This document shows positions 20,258 through 32,781 of a stretch of DNA of 64,000 nucleotides, in pieces (position 1 is the first letter of the stretch; each line of letters starts with the position of its first letter). The notes beneath the pieces were generated by a model. The model saw only the letters and a list, made by a program, of their open reading frames with translations, had not been told where the DNA came from and ran no database searches. Source of the stretch: Dryocosmus kuriphilus (taxonomy: Eukaryota > Arthropoda > Insecta > Hymenoptera > Cynipidae); assembly GCA_038277395.1 (NCBI GenBank), contig CM076192.1, forward strand, positions 9,958,839 through 10,022,838, read 5' to 3'. The position numbers and the translations under genes are program-made.

Positions 20258-21902
20258 ATGCAACACCTCACTGAAAGAGAAAGAATCTCACTTCTTATGA
20301 TGAGAGGCTGGGGTAGAGTGGAGAGATCTTTCAGGGCAACAATGAACCTTTTCAATGAAACATTTAGGGTTGGTAGAACTCCAATCGCAGTCTCGACCGT
20401 TCAAAAAACTGTTAGAAGGTTTAATGATCACGGCACTGTCAGAGAAGTACCTAAATCAGGCAGACCAAGGTCAGCAGTAACTGAAGAGAAGTCACTACAT
20501 GTTTTGATGTCATTCGTTGAAGATCCACATAATTCCATCCGCAGAGTTTCTCAAGAGCATGCCTTAAGTAAATCGTCTGTACACAACATACTAAAAAGAT
20601 CTAAATTCCATCCATTTAAAGTAACACTGGTTCAAAAATTGAATGAAGATGATTTCGACCGTCGCGTTGAGTTTTGTGAAGACATGATGGCGCGCATAGT
20701 TGAAAATCCTAACTTTCCATCAAACATAGCCTTCTCAGATGGCAACCTTTCAACCCCTACTGCAAATTCCTATATAGTCTCCTGTAGTACCTATAGGATT
20801 TGGCACAGGATCCTATATAGTTTTTGGTACAGGATCCTGCGTAGGATCCTACGTCATTTCCTATATCTGGCACCTATGTCCTATGTAGGATCCTACATAG
20901 GAACACATATTTTGAAAATTACTTTCAAGAATAAAATAAAATGATGCGCAGTAGTTTCCTGTAAGAGCTACAGTTGCGCAGTAGTTTTTCTGGGCTGTTG
21001 GATTGACAAAGTACATATATAAACATAATTATATTTCCTTATTATTATTATTAATTTTTTAATGTTTAAATTAATTTATTAACTAAGTATATAACATTAG
21101 TATCCTATATAGGATCCTATATAGAATCGTTTATGTTTCACCTATAGGTGCCACCTATAGGAAATGACATAGGATCCTATACCAAAAACTATATAGGATC
21201 CTGTGCCAAATCCTATAGGTACTACCTAGAAGGAAACACCCACGTAGGATCCTATAAAGATAACTACATAGGTCGCTTTATAGGATCCTTTACACGAGAC
21301 TATATAGGAATTTGCAGTAGGGACTTGACGGAACCTTGAATAGACATAACTGTAGATATTGGGCACATGAAAATCCTCATTGGAAACGAGAAGACAAGTC
21401 ACAATATCCGCAAAAATTAAATGCTTGGGCTGGAATATTAAACAACAAAATTATAGGTCCATTTTTTATTAATGGTAACTTAAACGCTGAAAACTATGAA
21501 GGTATGCTACGAGATCAAATAGGTCCTGCGATTAGAGAAATAACTGGAGACAACTTTGACAACACATGGTTTCAGCAGGATGGTGCAGCCCCTCACTATG
21601 CACGAGACGTTCGTAGTTACTTAGACGAAGTATTTGTTAATCGGTGGATAGGACGGAGAGGCTCAATTGAATGGCCAGCTAGATCACCTGATTTGACACC
21701 TCTCGATTATTTTTTTTGGGGTTACCTAAAAGATCGGGTATACAAACTGAAGCCCCAAAATTTAGATGAATTACAGCAAAGAATCATAGATGAATCAGCT
21801 CTCATTACAACCGAAATGATCCAAAATGCAGTCGACGCTTTCTACCATCGATTAGCTTACTGTCAAGAGGTGGATGGGGAACAATTCGAGCACTTAAAAT
21901 AA
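20258..21902 (+). pseudogene. DD41D transposase, split by a MITE
   Basis: The ATG at 20,258 gives MQHLTERERISLLMMRGWG, an N-terminal helix-turn-helix with an arginine-rich hook (KSGRPRS), then a second HTH. The frame reaches the first catalytic Asp (AFSD, about 20,738) and is cut at 20,754 by the MITE. It resumes at about 21,324 and runs to 21,902 with FQQDGAAPHY and ARSPDLTPLDYFFWGYL. There are 41 residues between the second and third catalytic Asp, which places it with rosa/DD41D-type transposases. Two bases seem lost just before the MITE. Apart from this the protein is well kept. Confidence 0.85.
20754..21323. mobile_element. Palindromic TAGGATCCTA-rich MITE
   Basis: About 570 bp with ~27-bp terminal inverted repeats (CCCTACTGCAAATTCCTATA at the left; the reverse complement at the right). 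Both halves are built of many TAGGATCCTA palindromes and mirror each other over ~200 bp, so single strands should fold into a long hairpin. It lies in the DD41D transposase gene. The target duplication is unclear. Confidence 0.85.
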
Positions 21903-21937
21903 TAATAATTGTGCTTCTCAATGCCAATAATCAAATG

Positions 21938-22385
21938 TAAGAGGTGAGGGGACTCACGTAAATCTAGCATCCCGATCGTGAGAGGCGAGGGGACTCACGT
22001 AAATCTAGCATCCCGATCGTGAGAGGCGAGGGGACTTACGTAAATAGCACCCCGATCGTGAGAGGCGAGGGGACTCACGTAAATCTAGCACCCCGATCGT
22101 GAGAGGCGAGGGGACTCACGTAAATCTAGCACCCCGATCGTGAGAGGCAAGGGGACTCACGCAAATCTAGCACCCCGATCGTGAAAGGCAAGGGGACTCA
22201 CGCAAATCTAGCACCCCGATCGTGAGAGGCAAGGGGACTCACGCAAATCTAGCACCCCGATCGTAAGAGGCAAGGGGCCTCACGTAAATCTAGCACCCCG
22301 ATCGTGAGAGGCAAGGGGACTCACGCAAATCTAGCAACCCGATCGTGAGAGGCAAGGGGACTCACGTAAATTCAGCACCCCAAAG
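21938..22385. repeat. 41-bp minisatellite, about 11 copies
   Basis: Unit close to GTGAGAGGCGAGGGGACTCA followed by CGTAAATCTAGCACCCCGATC. Left units carry GGCGAG and right units GGCAAG, a clear gradient of variants along the array. It lies between the DD41D transposase and the right inverted repeat and has no counterpart on the left side. Confidence 0.95.
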
Positions 22386-22878
22386 GGAACAGATTTTACT
22401 ACGTCCACGTCGTTGTTCCTGGGTAACGCTAAATGTAAAAAAAACAAAGTTGACCTTCAAAATGACCTAGATGGTCAAGCTTAAGGTCGAATTCTAGGTC
22501 ATCATTGGATTCCTTGTTGAAAGTTGCTCCAAGAATGACCCGAGGAAGTACAGAGAGCGGTCCCGTCCACCTGACCCAAACCTTGTTTATGTTTAAATGA
22601 CCCTAAGCTGAACTTCAAGGTCACCCTTGACCCACAACCTGGGTACATGTGTTGACGTAAAATTTCGCGCTCTTTCGATTGTGAGTATCAAAAATAGGGG
22701 TTCCCATTTAAAAAAACAAAGTTAACCTTGAAATAACCTTGAAGATGAGGTTTAGAGTCAAATCCAAGGTCAGCATTGAATTCCTCGCTAAAAGTTATCT
22801 AAGATCTGACCTTTATTATTATTTTTTCTAACTAATCCTCCTAGATTTATAGGTGTTTCCATACTTTTTGGACACCCG

Positions 22879-23561
22879 TATAAAAAAAAAAACAGGATAA
22901 AAAGAATTTCATGAATGAATTTTCAGTTACAAGTACATAAAAATCACTTTCAGTTACCAGTACGTGAAATTTAAGTTATATTTGTAATTTAAAAGTGTTT
23001 TAATTTTCAAAAATTTTCTAACGCTGTACTGATAAAAGTGGTTGAATTTTTGATATCAGGATAGAGGTACGATGCTAAGTGAGATATTTAGTTAATGAAT
23101 GTAGTAAATTTAATAAATTAAACAAACCTTGAACAAAATCTGCCCGAGACTGGTTTTTGCTTCATTTTTCTAATAAATGCGAACAGTAGGACAACAAAAT
23201 TGCAGACCCGTGTCAAACTTATTTCCACCGTTCAACAAAATTTAGCATCAATTATATAGGTCTAGTATATATATCATATATTATAGCAATAGTATGTAGT
23301 ATATAGTATATATAGTTATATATCTTACGTTTGTATCGACACTAATATTCCCGTATGAAAAGACCCCAAAGTGCCCTAACCAGATAAAATTTACGTTTAA
23401 TTTCTTTTATGCCGTTCGGGTCTCGGGTAAATCCCAACATCTGGGATCCGAAAATGCGAAGGAATGAGTCATAAGGAAGGGAAGACGGGCTCTTGAAATG
23501 AGAGTCCTTTTTCAAAAACATACCTAGAACAAAGTTTTTCAATCAACATTTTTCTCTCCGA
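22879..23561. other. No gene seen
   Basis: AT-rich, with a TATATAG-type microsatellite at about 23,265-23,325. It precedes the first BEN-gene exon. Confidence 0.5.
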
Positions 23562-23855
23562 ATGAAGATCGGTCGTATAGTGCTTAGTTCCAACTTTTCT
23601 TCGCAAAAGGAAGGTTCAAACGAGATCAGAGGAAGTGTAGATAAATTTTTGACCATGCAGATTAAGTTTTTGAGAGTGCGGTATCTTGTAGATAACGTTG
23701 AACGCATAGTCCCTAGACAAAATGTGAAAAAATTTGTGGAGTGTATGTGGAAGCAAAAAGTGTTTAAAGTTTTGAGGGAAAGTAACCAGGCAGACAATGA
23801 ACCAAGCATGTACTATCTTGCTCGGATTTTGAATGTCGCAGGTAAGATCAAATAA

Positions 23856-25425
23856 AATTAATTTGCGCATTTAATATTGTTTTTTACTTTTTATCTTGTA
23901 CAGTTTAAAATTTATAATTGTGATTAATAAAAAGATTTAAATTTCGGGATATAAAGGCCAATTTGTTGACTAACAAATTGTTTAAAAATACAAAAAGTTT
24001 AGAAAATTCTTTTCACGTAATAAAAACGATTTCTGCATTTGATTAAAATACTTTTAAAAAAGGCAGTACATTTTCAAGATCGATTAAAAAAAATTGTAAA
24101 ATCGTTCCATACTTGAATGAGTAAAACAACTGTTATTTTTTCCTTCTATTTTTTATTTTCAAACCGCATTTTAATGATTAAAAAATTAGAGTTTATTCAA
24201 GTATTACGTGAAGATCTCCCCACCCCTACTCAAAACGGTCTTTCACTATTTCACTATTTGAGCTTTTATTTTTAAATGTATTAAATATTTGTACTACTAA
24301 GCAATTCATCAATAATTGGCCTTTTTCTTGAAAATTCGGGCAATACTCGAAATATTCCGTTCTATTCTGATTGTACTCCCCCTTTCATTTTACGGAAAAA
24401 GCTAATTACATTTTTTAAATCAGTCAACATTAACCCATGTCTGGGCTTTTCAAATTAGCATGGAGTTTAAAATGGGAGAAACTTGGTTTTAAAAAAATGT
24501 AAATAATAAATACTTGTTACCCTTTTATTGTGCTTAGAAAATTCCCAAAAAATGTAAAATAGCAGTTTTATGTTAAATTCATGATAAGATTAAAATTTTT
24601 GGAAACTTTTTCAACATGAATTATTTTTATTTGATAAGTGAAAAGTTTTCAAGTATTTTTTCCTAATTTTCAATTGTTTAAGCAATTATTATTTCTTCTA
24701 ACCAATCTTTTTGTTCCAGTAAAACGTGAAAAGTTATTATTTTTCGGGATAAATGATAAAGCTGATGAATGTCAAGAGTTGTGTTATTTCTCCAACATAT
24801 TTTTTAATTGTTTACACAATTTCTATTTGTATGATTCTTTTTTTTTATCGAATTGTGAAAATTTAGTATTTTCTGTAAATAATGACATAATTGACAAATG
24901 TTAAAAGTAATATTTTTTTTGGTTCAGGATATTTGACAATTTTTACACAATTTTCGCCAAATATCGTTCAAACAATATATTACTGTTGAAATTTTTTAAT
25001 TGCGTAATTATTACCAGAAAATAATAACTTTTTACGAGTAACAGGGAAAAAATGTTTTAAACAAATGAAAATTGTTTAATTAATTATGAGCTACGTTAAA
25101 CAAGAACTATTATGTAAGAATTATTTTTGAAATTCATCAACTATATCACTGATCCCAGTAAATAATAACTTCACGATTTAAAGGAGAAAAATTTGGTTAA
25201 ACAAGTAATATTTGTTTAAGCAATAAAAAATAGTAAGAAAATACTCTGAAACTTGTCACTTATCGAAGAAAAATAATTTCAATCATGGATCAATAAAATC
25301 GAAAGTCGAAATCTCACAAGTATAAATTTGACCACCCTAATACAACACAGTCCCTTATAGGCTTATAATATTATGTTATCAGTGATTTCGATATATCTTT
25401 TTTCAAGTGCATTCTCTCATTTTAA
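23856..25425. other. Intron-like AT-rich DNA, no gene
   Basis: Follows the GCAG|GTAAG donor at 23,832. Stops are dense in every frame. TGTAATCT-type short repeats occur at 25,470-25,530. Confidence 0.5.
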
Positions 25426-25532
25426 TTCAGTGTGTTATATTATATAATCCTATGTAACCTGCAGTAATGTCATGAAATCCCATAAAATCTGTTGTAATCT
25501 CAAGTAATCTTGTGTAATCTCGTGTAATCTTA

Positions 25533-26142
25533 CACTGTAAAAAATTTCGGGAATTCTCCCTAAAATTTCTTAGGGAATATTCCACATCTGTGGTTGGGAA
25601 AATGATTTTCCCGACAATTTTAGAGAAAATTCCCAAAAACTTGGGTAATTAAACAATACCTACAATTTTATAGGGAATTTTCCCAAATCATTCGGGAATT
25701 TATCCGAAAAATTAGGGAACATTCCATATATATTTGTAAATAAAAAATCCCTAAAATATATTGGGAATTTTCCTAAATCATTCGGGAATTTATCCGAAAA
25801 ACTAGGGAATATTCCATAAATATTTGTGAATTAAAAAATCCCTAAAATATATTGGGAATTTTCCCAAAAAGTCTTTGATTTTACATGTAAGTTAACTAAA
25901 GATTATTACTATTGGTCTAGTGGAATGTTAATCGAAAAATGTTTGGGAATTTTTCTCTACAAAATCTTTGGGAAAATTCTCGAAAAATTTTTGGGAATTT
26001 TCCCTACAAAATCTTTGGGAATATTCCCGAAAAAAGTTTGGGAATTTTCCCTACAAAATCTTTGGGAAAATTCCCAAAAAATGTTTGGGAAATGAGCGTC
26101 CCAAACATTTTCGGGAATTTTCCCGACAAATTTTTTACAGTG
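25533..26142. mobile_element. CACTGTAAAAAA-ended palindromic MITE
   Basis: 610 bp between TA dinucleotides. Ends are CACTGTAAAAAATTTCGGGA and, read inward from the right, CACTGTAAAAAATTTGTCGG. The interior is built of repeated GGGAATTTTCCC palindromes, so the strand folds back on itself many times. Confidence 0.8.
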
Positions 26143-26922
26143 TATATAATTCTGCATGTACACGGAAAATCGAGGTTGTTAACCCCTCGGGCCATTACCA
26201 TCAAATGCATTCTCAAAAAATGAACTTATAGAGATTTTTAAGACACATTTCAAATCAAATTTGAAATACGAATTATGTTAAATTATGTTATATTATATGA
26301 TTTGAAAATCTCTATCACTGTTTGAGAAGTTATTTGAGCTCGACTTTGATCACTTTTTTAAGAATCATTAATGAGTAATCACCAAACTTCCTCACTACTG
26401 AACGAATTTTAACTATTGAATCGCAGTCCAATATATTTAATTGTTAAATATACTTTTTTCTAAAATATTTTAAATGATAAATATAAAGTTTTCCACTCTA
26501 AATACCATTAAAGTTCCACCCAACATAAAAAAAGGTTCAATTTTTTACTTTATCTTTAATAGCGTGGCATTCAATCATTTGATTATATTTACTCACATTT
26601 TGTAAATCTGGACTTTTAGAGAGCAAGACCGAGTTAATAAGACCGAAAGGGAAGAGTAAACTAAACGAACTCGAGTCCCACCCTTAAAGTATTTGCAATC
26701 GGATAACGAGTCGTCTTGCATTAGCGAAAATGAAATTGAAGCTGCATTTTCTCTACAGGAGACGGACAGCGTATTGGTGAGATGATTTATCTTTTATATC
26801 GAAGATATGCTCGTTAAAGTTTTAATTATTCAGAATATTGTTTACAACTATTATTTAGTTTCTTTATATAAGAAATTTAAGTAAGCGACTAGACAATGCT
26901 TCTTTTTTCTCGAAAACAGCCC

Positions 26923-28107
26923 AGGTGGAAATACACCATTGGCGCAGTACTGGCCCAGTACAGATTGCCGGAGTCACAGTACTGGGCATCAGTACTGGAC
27001 CAGGGCTGGACTAGTACCCAGGTAGAAATGGCGGTAGTGTGCCGGAGTTCACCTCCGGCACACTACTGGGGCAGTACTGCCAACCAGTACAGACAGCCGG
27101 TATTTCACCCAGTACTGGCTAACAGTTGGCTGCAAGATCGAGCCAGTACTAGGCCAGTGATGCAAAAACGTACTTTAAGAAAAATACTTTTTGGGGTCAG
27201 GGTCACATACGAACCGGATCAGGATACCCTTCTTAAAAATATGGTGCCCGGACACGGGCCATTTTTACGACCCTGTTCAGGTACCTACAGGAACTGGGAT
27301 GACAGAGAGCATCCGCACGAAGGAGCGAGGTACCAGCCGTTCACGTTAGGTGGCTGACACGAAATCGATCTCCCGCAAGTGAGAACACGTGTTACGTCGA
27401 TATAAGGGGCACGCTCGACTGGTTGAGCATGGTTGGTTCTCGAGCTCTGGCTCGGGCAAATCTCTCGACTGCTTTTCTTGGTTAATCCACTTTTTCGACA
27501 TTCTTTCAACCTTTTAAGCTGAAGGATATTATATAAAAGTAAATAATTAATTTTTGTTTTTATCTCTTTCAGTTTTACATTAAAATTAAGAAAATATAAC
27601 TGATAGGGTATTGATGAGGCCCTACAAAGGATCTGTATTATTTTTAGGGTGCCAAAAAATAACCTGATCAGGGCCGCACTAAATTCCTTTTTAGGGTACT
27701 CATCGTTTTAAGCGTTACAAAACAAGCAAGGTCCTTACAAGATTTCCGGATGCAGACCTGATTAATAATAAGACAAATTCGACAGGGTCGGCATTTTAGC
27801 GTACCAGCCGTTTGCCAGTACAGAACCAGTACTGGTGTGCAGTACTGCGCCAGTATCAGGCAACAGTACTGCGCCAGTACCGCGCAGCAGTACTGCGGAG
27901 CGTTACGAGCCAGTATTGGCCCAGTAAAGATGCCCAGTACTGGGACTTCGGCAATCTGTACTGGGCCAGTACTGGGCCAGTGGTGTATTTCCACCTGGGT
28001 AATGGTTCGTAACACTTCGCAGTACTGGCGTGCGGTACCGGCGCGGTACTGCACACCAGTACTGGTTTTATATTGGCCAACCGCTGGCGTACGAAAATGC
28101 CGGAGTA
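26923..28107. mobile_element. AGTACTGG-rich MITE cluster
   Basis: Copies and fragments of a ~200-bp element in both orientations. One end is CCCAGGTGGAAATACACCAC (minus at 26,927; plus ending about 28,001). The other end is GGCATTTTCGTACGCCAG-like (about 27,790 and, inverted, 28,090-28,107). The body is made of CAGTACTGG palindromes. Between the fragments, 27,150-27,780 shows no gene. The cluster lies in an intron of the BEN pseudogene. Confidence 0.75.
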
Positions 28108-28270
28108 AGATTTAGAAATGATAAAAAATCATTCAATTATTTTTAGGTCCATCCATTCATCATCATACGACTGCATATGGTCCGAATATTATTTATAATT
28201 ACAAAAGTGTAAATTTGAAACTTTTTGTTTAATTTTAACACCCACTATTGCTATATTGTAAAGATATAAT

Positions 28271-29414
28271 AAAAAATCTGCCCGCTTCGCGGGCAGATTC
28301 TCATCGCGCGAAGTATGAGCGCGCATAGGGCGCGCGGTCTGGTGGTCGCCGCGCTTCGTGTTCGGATATATTTAAGCCTCGCGCTTCGCGCTCGGATGTT
28401 TTTGGTCCTTGCACATCGTGCTTGGTATTCGTTACGTGGGTCTTAAAATTTCAAAACACCTACTTTTAATGAGATTATCAAATTTGAATTTTTTTATTAA
28501 AAATTAAAAAAAAAATATTTTACTTAAGGCTCTATCGACCTGAAGGAATGCATTCTCATCATGACACTCGCGCTTCGCGTTCGACAATTAAATTTTTTTT
28601 AAACACATTGTAGATTGGTAAAGTTTTTTTGTGATTTTCCAAATTTTCACAATGCAGGATTTCGATTCTTAAAAGTAAACTCAAAAACTACGCGTCTGTT
28701 CAAAAAAATGATTGAGAGTAAATTTTTAGATCTTTTTGAGATGAACAACTTTGTTTATTATCATTTTTTTCGTATCTTGTACAGTTTGGCGGGAAAATTG
28801 AATTTTTAATTTTTAGTAACGTTTTCTCGATTAAAACAAAAACCGTGCGTTTTATCAAAAAATGGTTCATACAAAATTTGTAGATCTTTTTGAGTTGAAC
28901 AACCTTATTTATTATCATTGTTTTCGTATCTTGAATATTTTATCAAGACACCATATTTTTTTATTTTTAATAACGTTTTCTCGATTGAAACAAAAACCGT
29001 GCATTTTATCAAAAAATGGTTAAAACAAAATTTTTAGATTTTTTTGAGATAAAAAATTTTACTCTCTACTGTTTTTTTCTTGTATCTCGCATATTTTAGC
29101 CGGAAAATTGATTTTTTGATTTTGTGAACACCGTTTTTGATGAATAAAACCATAACTACTGGTGAAAATCGCTGAATAACGAACTCTTACTTACTTTTTA
29201 CGCCCCAAAGAAGTGTGCTAAAGCACAATCCAATCCGATTAGTCCTTCGAAAGTTATCGTGGAAACAGCCTACGACGACAACGAAAACGACAGACACCAA
29301 CGTAAAACATGTTTTTTCGAATTCAGGGGGTCATGAAACATCGAGATTTCATGAAATCCGCAAAAGTCAGTTTACACATAAAACTAATACCTTCTCCTTG
29401 AGATGAGAATGTAA
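28271..29414 (-). mobile_element. Helentron-like non-autonomous element, copy 1
   Basis: The minus orientation starts with TTACATTCTCATCTCAAGG near 29,414. It ends at 28,271 with GATGAGAATCTGCCCGC followed by a GC-rich hairpin and T-run. The start motif ATTCTCATC and its reverse complement GATGAGAAT just before the 3' hairpin match the asymmetric inverted repeat plan of Helentrons. Internal GCGCTTCGCGCTCG repeats and runs of ATTTTGTAGATCTTTTTGAG-like units are shared with copies 2 and 3. There is no coding capacity. Confidence 0.7.
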
Positions 29415-29837
29415 AAATGTGTTCGAAAAATAAATAATAATCAACTGCGCGTATTCTGCCTATAAATGTTAACGGTCCTGATTAAAATGAATACGAATAT
29501 TAAATTTTTAAACATTATATTACAAATAAAATTTCTAGCGCTACGAAGTTTCTAACCTATATCTATCTATACCTGAATCTATCTATCCGCCTTGCAGTCG
29601 GGAGTCTTGACTATTACTCTATACCTATACAGAATTGAAAGTCGATGAAACAACCATCCTCATGAGCCACAGCTCAGAAAGGTTGAAAAAGAAATTTTCA
29701 ATTCTTTCTTCTCATTCATTCTTTTATTATTATACGATATCATATAGATATAAAATAAAATAACTATTAACGAGTATATAATTAAAATAATTTTTAAATA
29801 AATAATTTAAATCGATCACAGTTTTTAAGGTTTCGTA

Positions 29838-30660
29838 GCCCAGAGCTGAAACTCTAAAATTTTGTTTCAACAAATTTTTTTTTCAAAATTCTTTTTCAGT
29901 AAGTTTTTGTTTTCAAATTTTTTTTTTTAATTTTTTAAAAAATTTGTTTACAAAATTTTTTTTTTCAAATTTTTTGTTTCAAAATATTTTTTAAACAATT
30001 TTTTTCAACAATTTTTTAAAAAATTTTCTTTAAGCAATTTTTTTAAACAATTTTTTTAAACAAATTCTTTTCAAACGTTACGCGAAACGTTACACGAAAG
30101 TTAAAAAAAATTTCTTATGAAAAAAATTGTCGCAGTACGTGATGAAATTCCTAACATCCGTCGATGCAAACTTTAAATTATTATTATACCATTAAGCCAT
30201 TTCTCTTTCGGGGATCATTAAAAATTATATTTTATGTTATTATCAAAAGTTGTAATATGGTCTCAAACGCGAAAAATGAAAAATCACACGAAGAAAAATT
30301 AGACAAGGTAGGCGCTAAACAAAAATTTGTTGAACAAAAATGTTTGAAAAAATTGTTTAAAAAAAATGTTTGAAAAATTTTTTTTTTTTTTTAAGTTGAA
30401 AAAAAAAAGTTTGGAAAAAACTTGGCTGAAAACATTATTTGAAAAAAATTTTGTTTGAAATTAATGTTTAAAAAAAATGTTTGAAAAAGATTGAAGAAAA
30501 ATTTGAAAAAAATGTTTGAAAAATAAAACTTGTTGAAAAAATTTTTAAAAAAATGTATTGAAAAAAATGTTCGAAAAAAAATTGTTGTAAAAAAATTTTT
30601 CATAAAAAAATTTGTTTAAAAATAATGTTTAAAAAAAAATTTAAGGGTTTCAGCCCGGAG
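29838..30660. mobile_element. AT-rich inverted-repeat element
   Basis: Bounded by CAGAGCTGAAACTCTAAAAT on the left and, read inward from the right, CCGGGCTGAAACCCTTAAAT. The arms are low-complexity (AAATTTTTT / TGTTTGAAAAAA repeats) and complementary, and about 200 bp of non-repetitive DNA lies in the centre. Probably a MITE; class unknown. Confidence 0.55.
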
Positions 30661-30833
30661 TTATATCTTTGGAGTACAGCAATAGTGGTTGTTAGAATTC
30701 AACAAAATGTTTTACATTTACAGTTTTGTAAATATAAATAATATTTTGACTATATGCAGTCGTATGACAATAAATGGATGGTTCTAAAAACAATTGAATG
30801 GTTTTTTCTAATCTTTAAAACTAACTTCGGCAT

Positions 30834-31003
30834 TTTCGTACGCCAGAGGTGTGCCAGTACAAAACCAGTACTGGTGTGCACTACCACACCAGTATTTCAG
30901 AGCGTTACTAGCCAGTACTGGCCCAGTACAGATGCCCAGTACTGGGGTTCCAGCAACCTACACTGGGCCAGTACTGTGCCAGTGGTGTATTTCCACCTGG
31001 GGT
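30834..31003 (+). mobile_element. AGTACTGG MITE, near-complete copy
   Basis: Begins GGCATTTTCGTACGCCAG and ends GGTGTATTTCCACCTGGG. It has the same ends and CAGTACTGG body as the cluster at 26,923-28,107. Confidence 0.75.
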
Positions 31004-31911
31004 CTTAACTTGAAACTTCTTTTCTGTGCAGTAATGAATTTCTTTTTCGGGCTACACGGGAAGAACACCGGGAGAAAAAATTAAACAGAGTTGATGCATT
31101 ATTGTAGAAGAAAGCAATGCTGAAAAAGCGATTGCATCCCATTATTCCCTCGGAGCGATCGAACAAGATTAGGCCCAACTTTACACCAGACTCAATGCCC
31201 CAAAATTGCATATCGAAGATCCGGCCAAGGAGAATGCGTTGGAGCAAAATCCAACTCAGCGTCCGGAAGTTGATGCATCAAGTGTTCCCTCAAGCTGGGA
31301 AATTGAAATGCTGAGGAAAGAAAACGTATTTCTTTGAGAAAAATTGGCGAAGAAGGACAAGATGCTGGAGAGCACAATAAATAGGCTGGATCGGGCGATT
31401 TCTCGATTGGAAGCCGTGACAGTTAAAATTAATGAAGGTGAATTTATTCATTCTTTTTTTAACGTCCTGACTAAAGCGCATGACTATATTTTTGCAACCT
31501 TAGGCTCAATTAGAAGTTATAGAAAAACATTTTAAATTTAAGTTTTCATTTATAGAATCGAGTATCAGTAATCTACCCGTGCAAGATGGGTCTCAGGCTA
31601 CTTCAAACAATACTCCAGACAGATGTGCGCCAATGAACGGACAGGTAAATTATTCTTTTGCATATTATATTTTTATCTTTTTATATTTTATTAGTGTTAC
31701 TGTACTACAACTAAATAAAATAAAGTCAGAAATTCTTTAAAAATACATAATAACACATGAAAATATTTACATTTTAAAATTGTATATTTTTCAGGTTACT
31801 TTGGTCAATGACGTAGTTGTGTGTCAAAAAAAAATTAGGACTCTAAGGTCAATGAGCCAAAAAGCATCCATTTTTGTTGGAGATTTAGCGGAACTTGTAT
31901 TCGGAAAGCAA

Positions 31912-31997
31912 CCCAGTGGGCACAAAAATGCAGGACGTCTTTACGACATCTTAACGATATCTTTACGACGTCGTCAAGACGTCCTATGTCCACTGGG
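31912..31997. mobile_element. 86-bp micro-MITE inside a BEN exon
   Basis: Ends CCCAGTGGGCAC and, read inward from the right, CCCAGTGGACAT. The middle is a string of GACGTC-type palindromes. It splits the BEN-core coding sequence between GK and the following DSWAI-like residues. Confidence 0.7.
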
Positions 31998-32781
31998 AAG
32001 GATTCATGGGCAATACCATGCAGGGCAGAAACAAAACTAAAGGGAAATTGTGCCCACTAAAGGTGGAAGCAAATTCGTTGTAAGTAGACTTATTATTTGT
32101 TTAAAATAATAAAGAAATTATATACATGTTTTTAGTAATTTTTGGCAGGGACCCGTCCCAAACTTTCCTTTCTTTAAGTTTTGTTATCGAAAAAGTACTG
32201 AATCTTTCGTTACCTTTTCGTTACGTTTTTTACAATCACGCGTAATTAACAAATTTCGTTACTATTTCGGTATTTTGAATAACGTAACATAAATCAAGAA
32301 ATACAGTTACGTTTTGGCAGTACAGAAACAAAATGAAAATCACACATGGCATTTTGTGATGATGATTATTATTATATATAAATCCTTTCTCATTTTAGTA
32401 ATTTTTAGAAATTTAACTTTTTGTGTTTTTTAATGAATTTCGCGAAAAAAAAAATCAAGAAATGCGATGCAAGTGGGATTCTTCTTATCGACACTTTTCC
32501 TGAAATGAAAACCAGCACTCATATTAACTGGATGAGGTATCTAAAAAGATACATGTTAATTGAACTACGCAAAAAACACCTTTAAAAAGTAACCAGTTTA
32601 CTTTGAATGTAAGCGCATGTGACACTTGTACGATTCGTACTTTACCGACATTTTTTATCATGCCAATTCCACAAGAAACGAGATATCGAGCTAAAAGTTT
32701 AGGAGAATAAAGATGAGGACAAAGGAACGTTACATATTAATAAACTTTTACAATGAAATAAAAAATGATTTTTAAAGATTT

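Larger units (their letters stand above)
19032..22878 (+). mobile_element. DD41D Tc1/mariner-type element with ~450-bp terminal inverted repeats
   Basis: TA-flanked element with very long inverted repeats (about 19,032-19,490 and 22,420-22,878, near identical; GGGTGTCCAAAAAAAGTATG at the left tip). It holds a transposase pseudogene, a palindromic MITE within that gene, and a 41-bp minisatellite between the gene and the right repeat. The long repeats contain many AAGGTC/GACCTT motifs, possible transposase-binding or imperfect repeat sites. Confidence 0.88.

Noticed and set aside
21938..22385. Regularly repeated 41-bp units suggesting a CRISPR array
   Set aside because: Units are head-to-tail with no unique spacers, there are no cas genes, and the setting is a eukaryotic transposon; it is a minisatellite.
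25939..26231. Overlapping ORFs on both strands with repeated NFP/FGNFP-like peptides
   Set aside because: They translate the GGGAATTTTCCC palindromes of a MITE in several frames; no independent coding signal.
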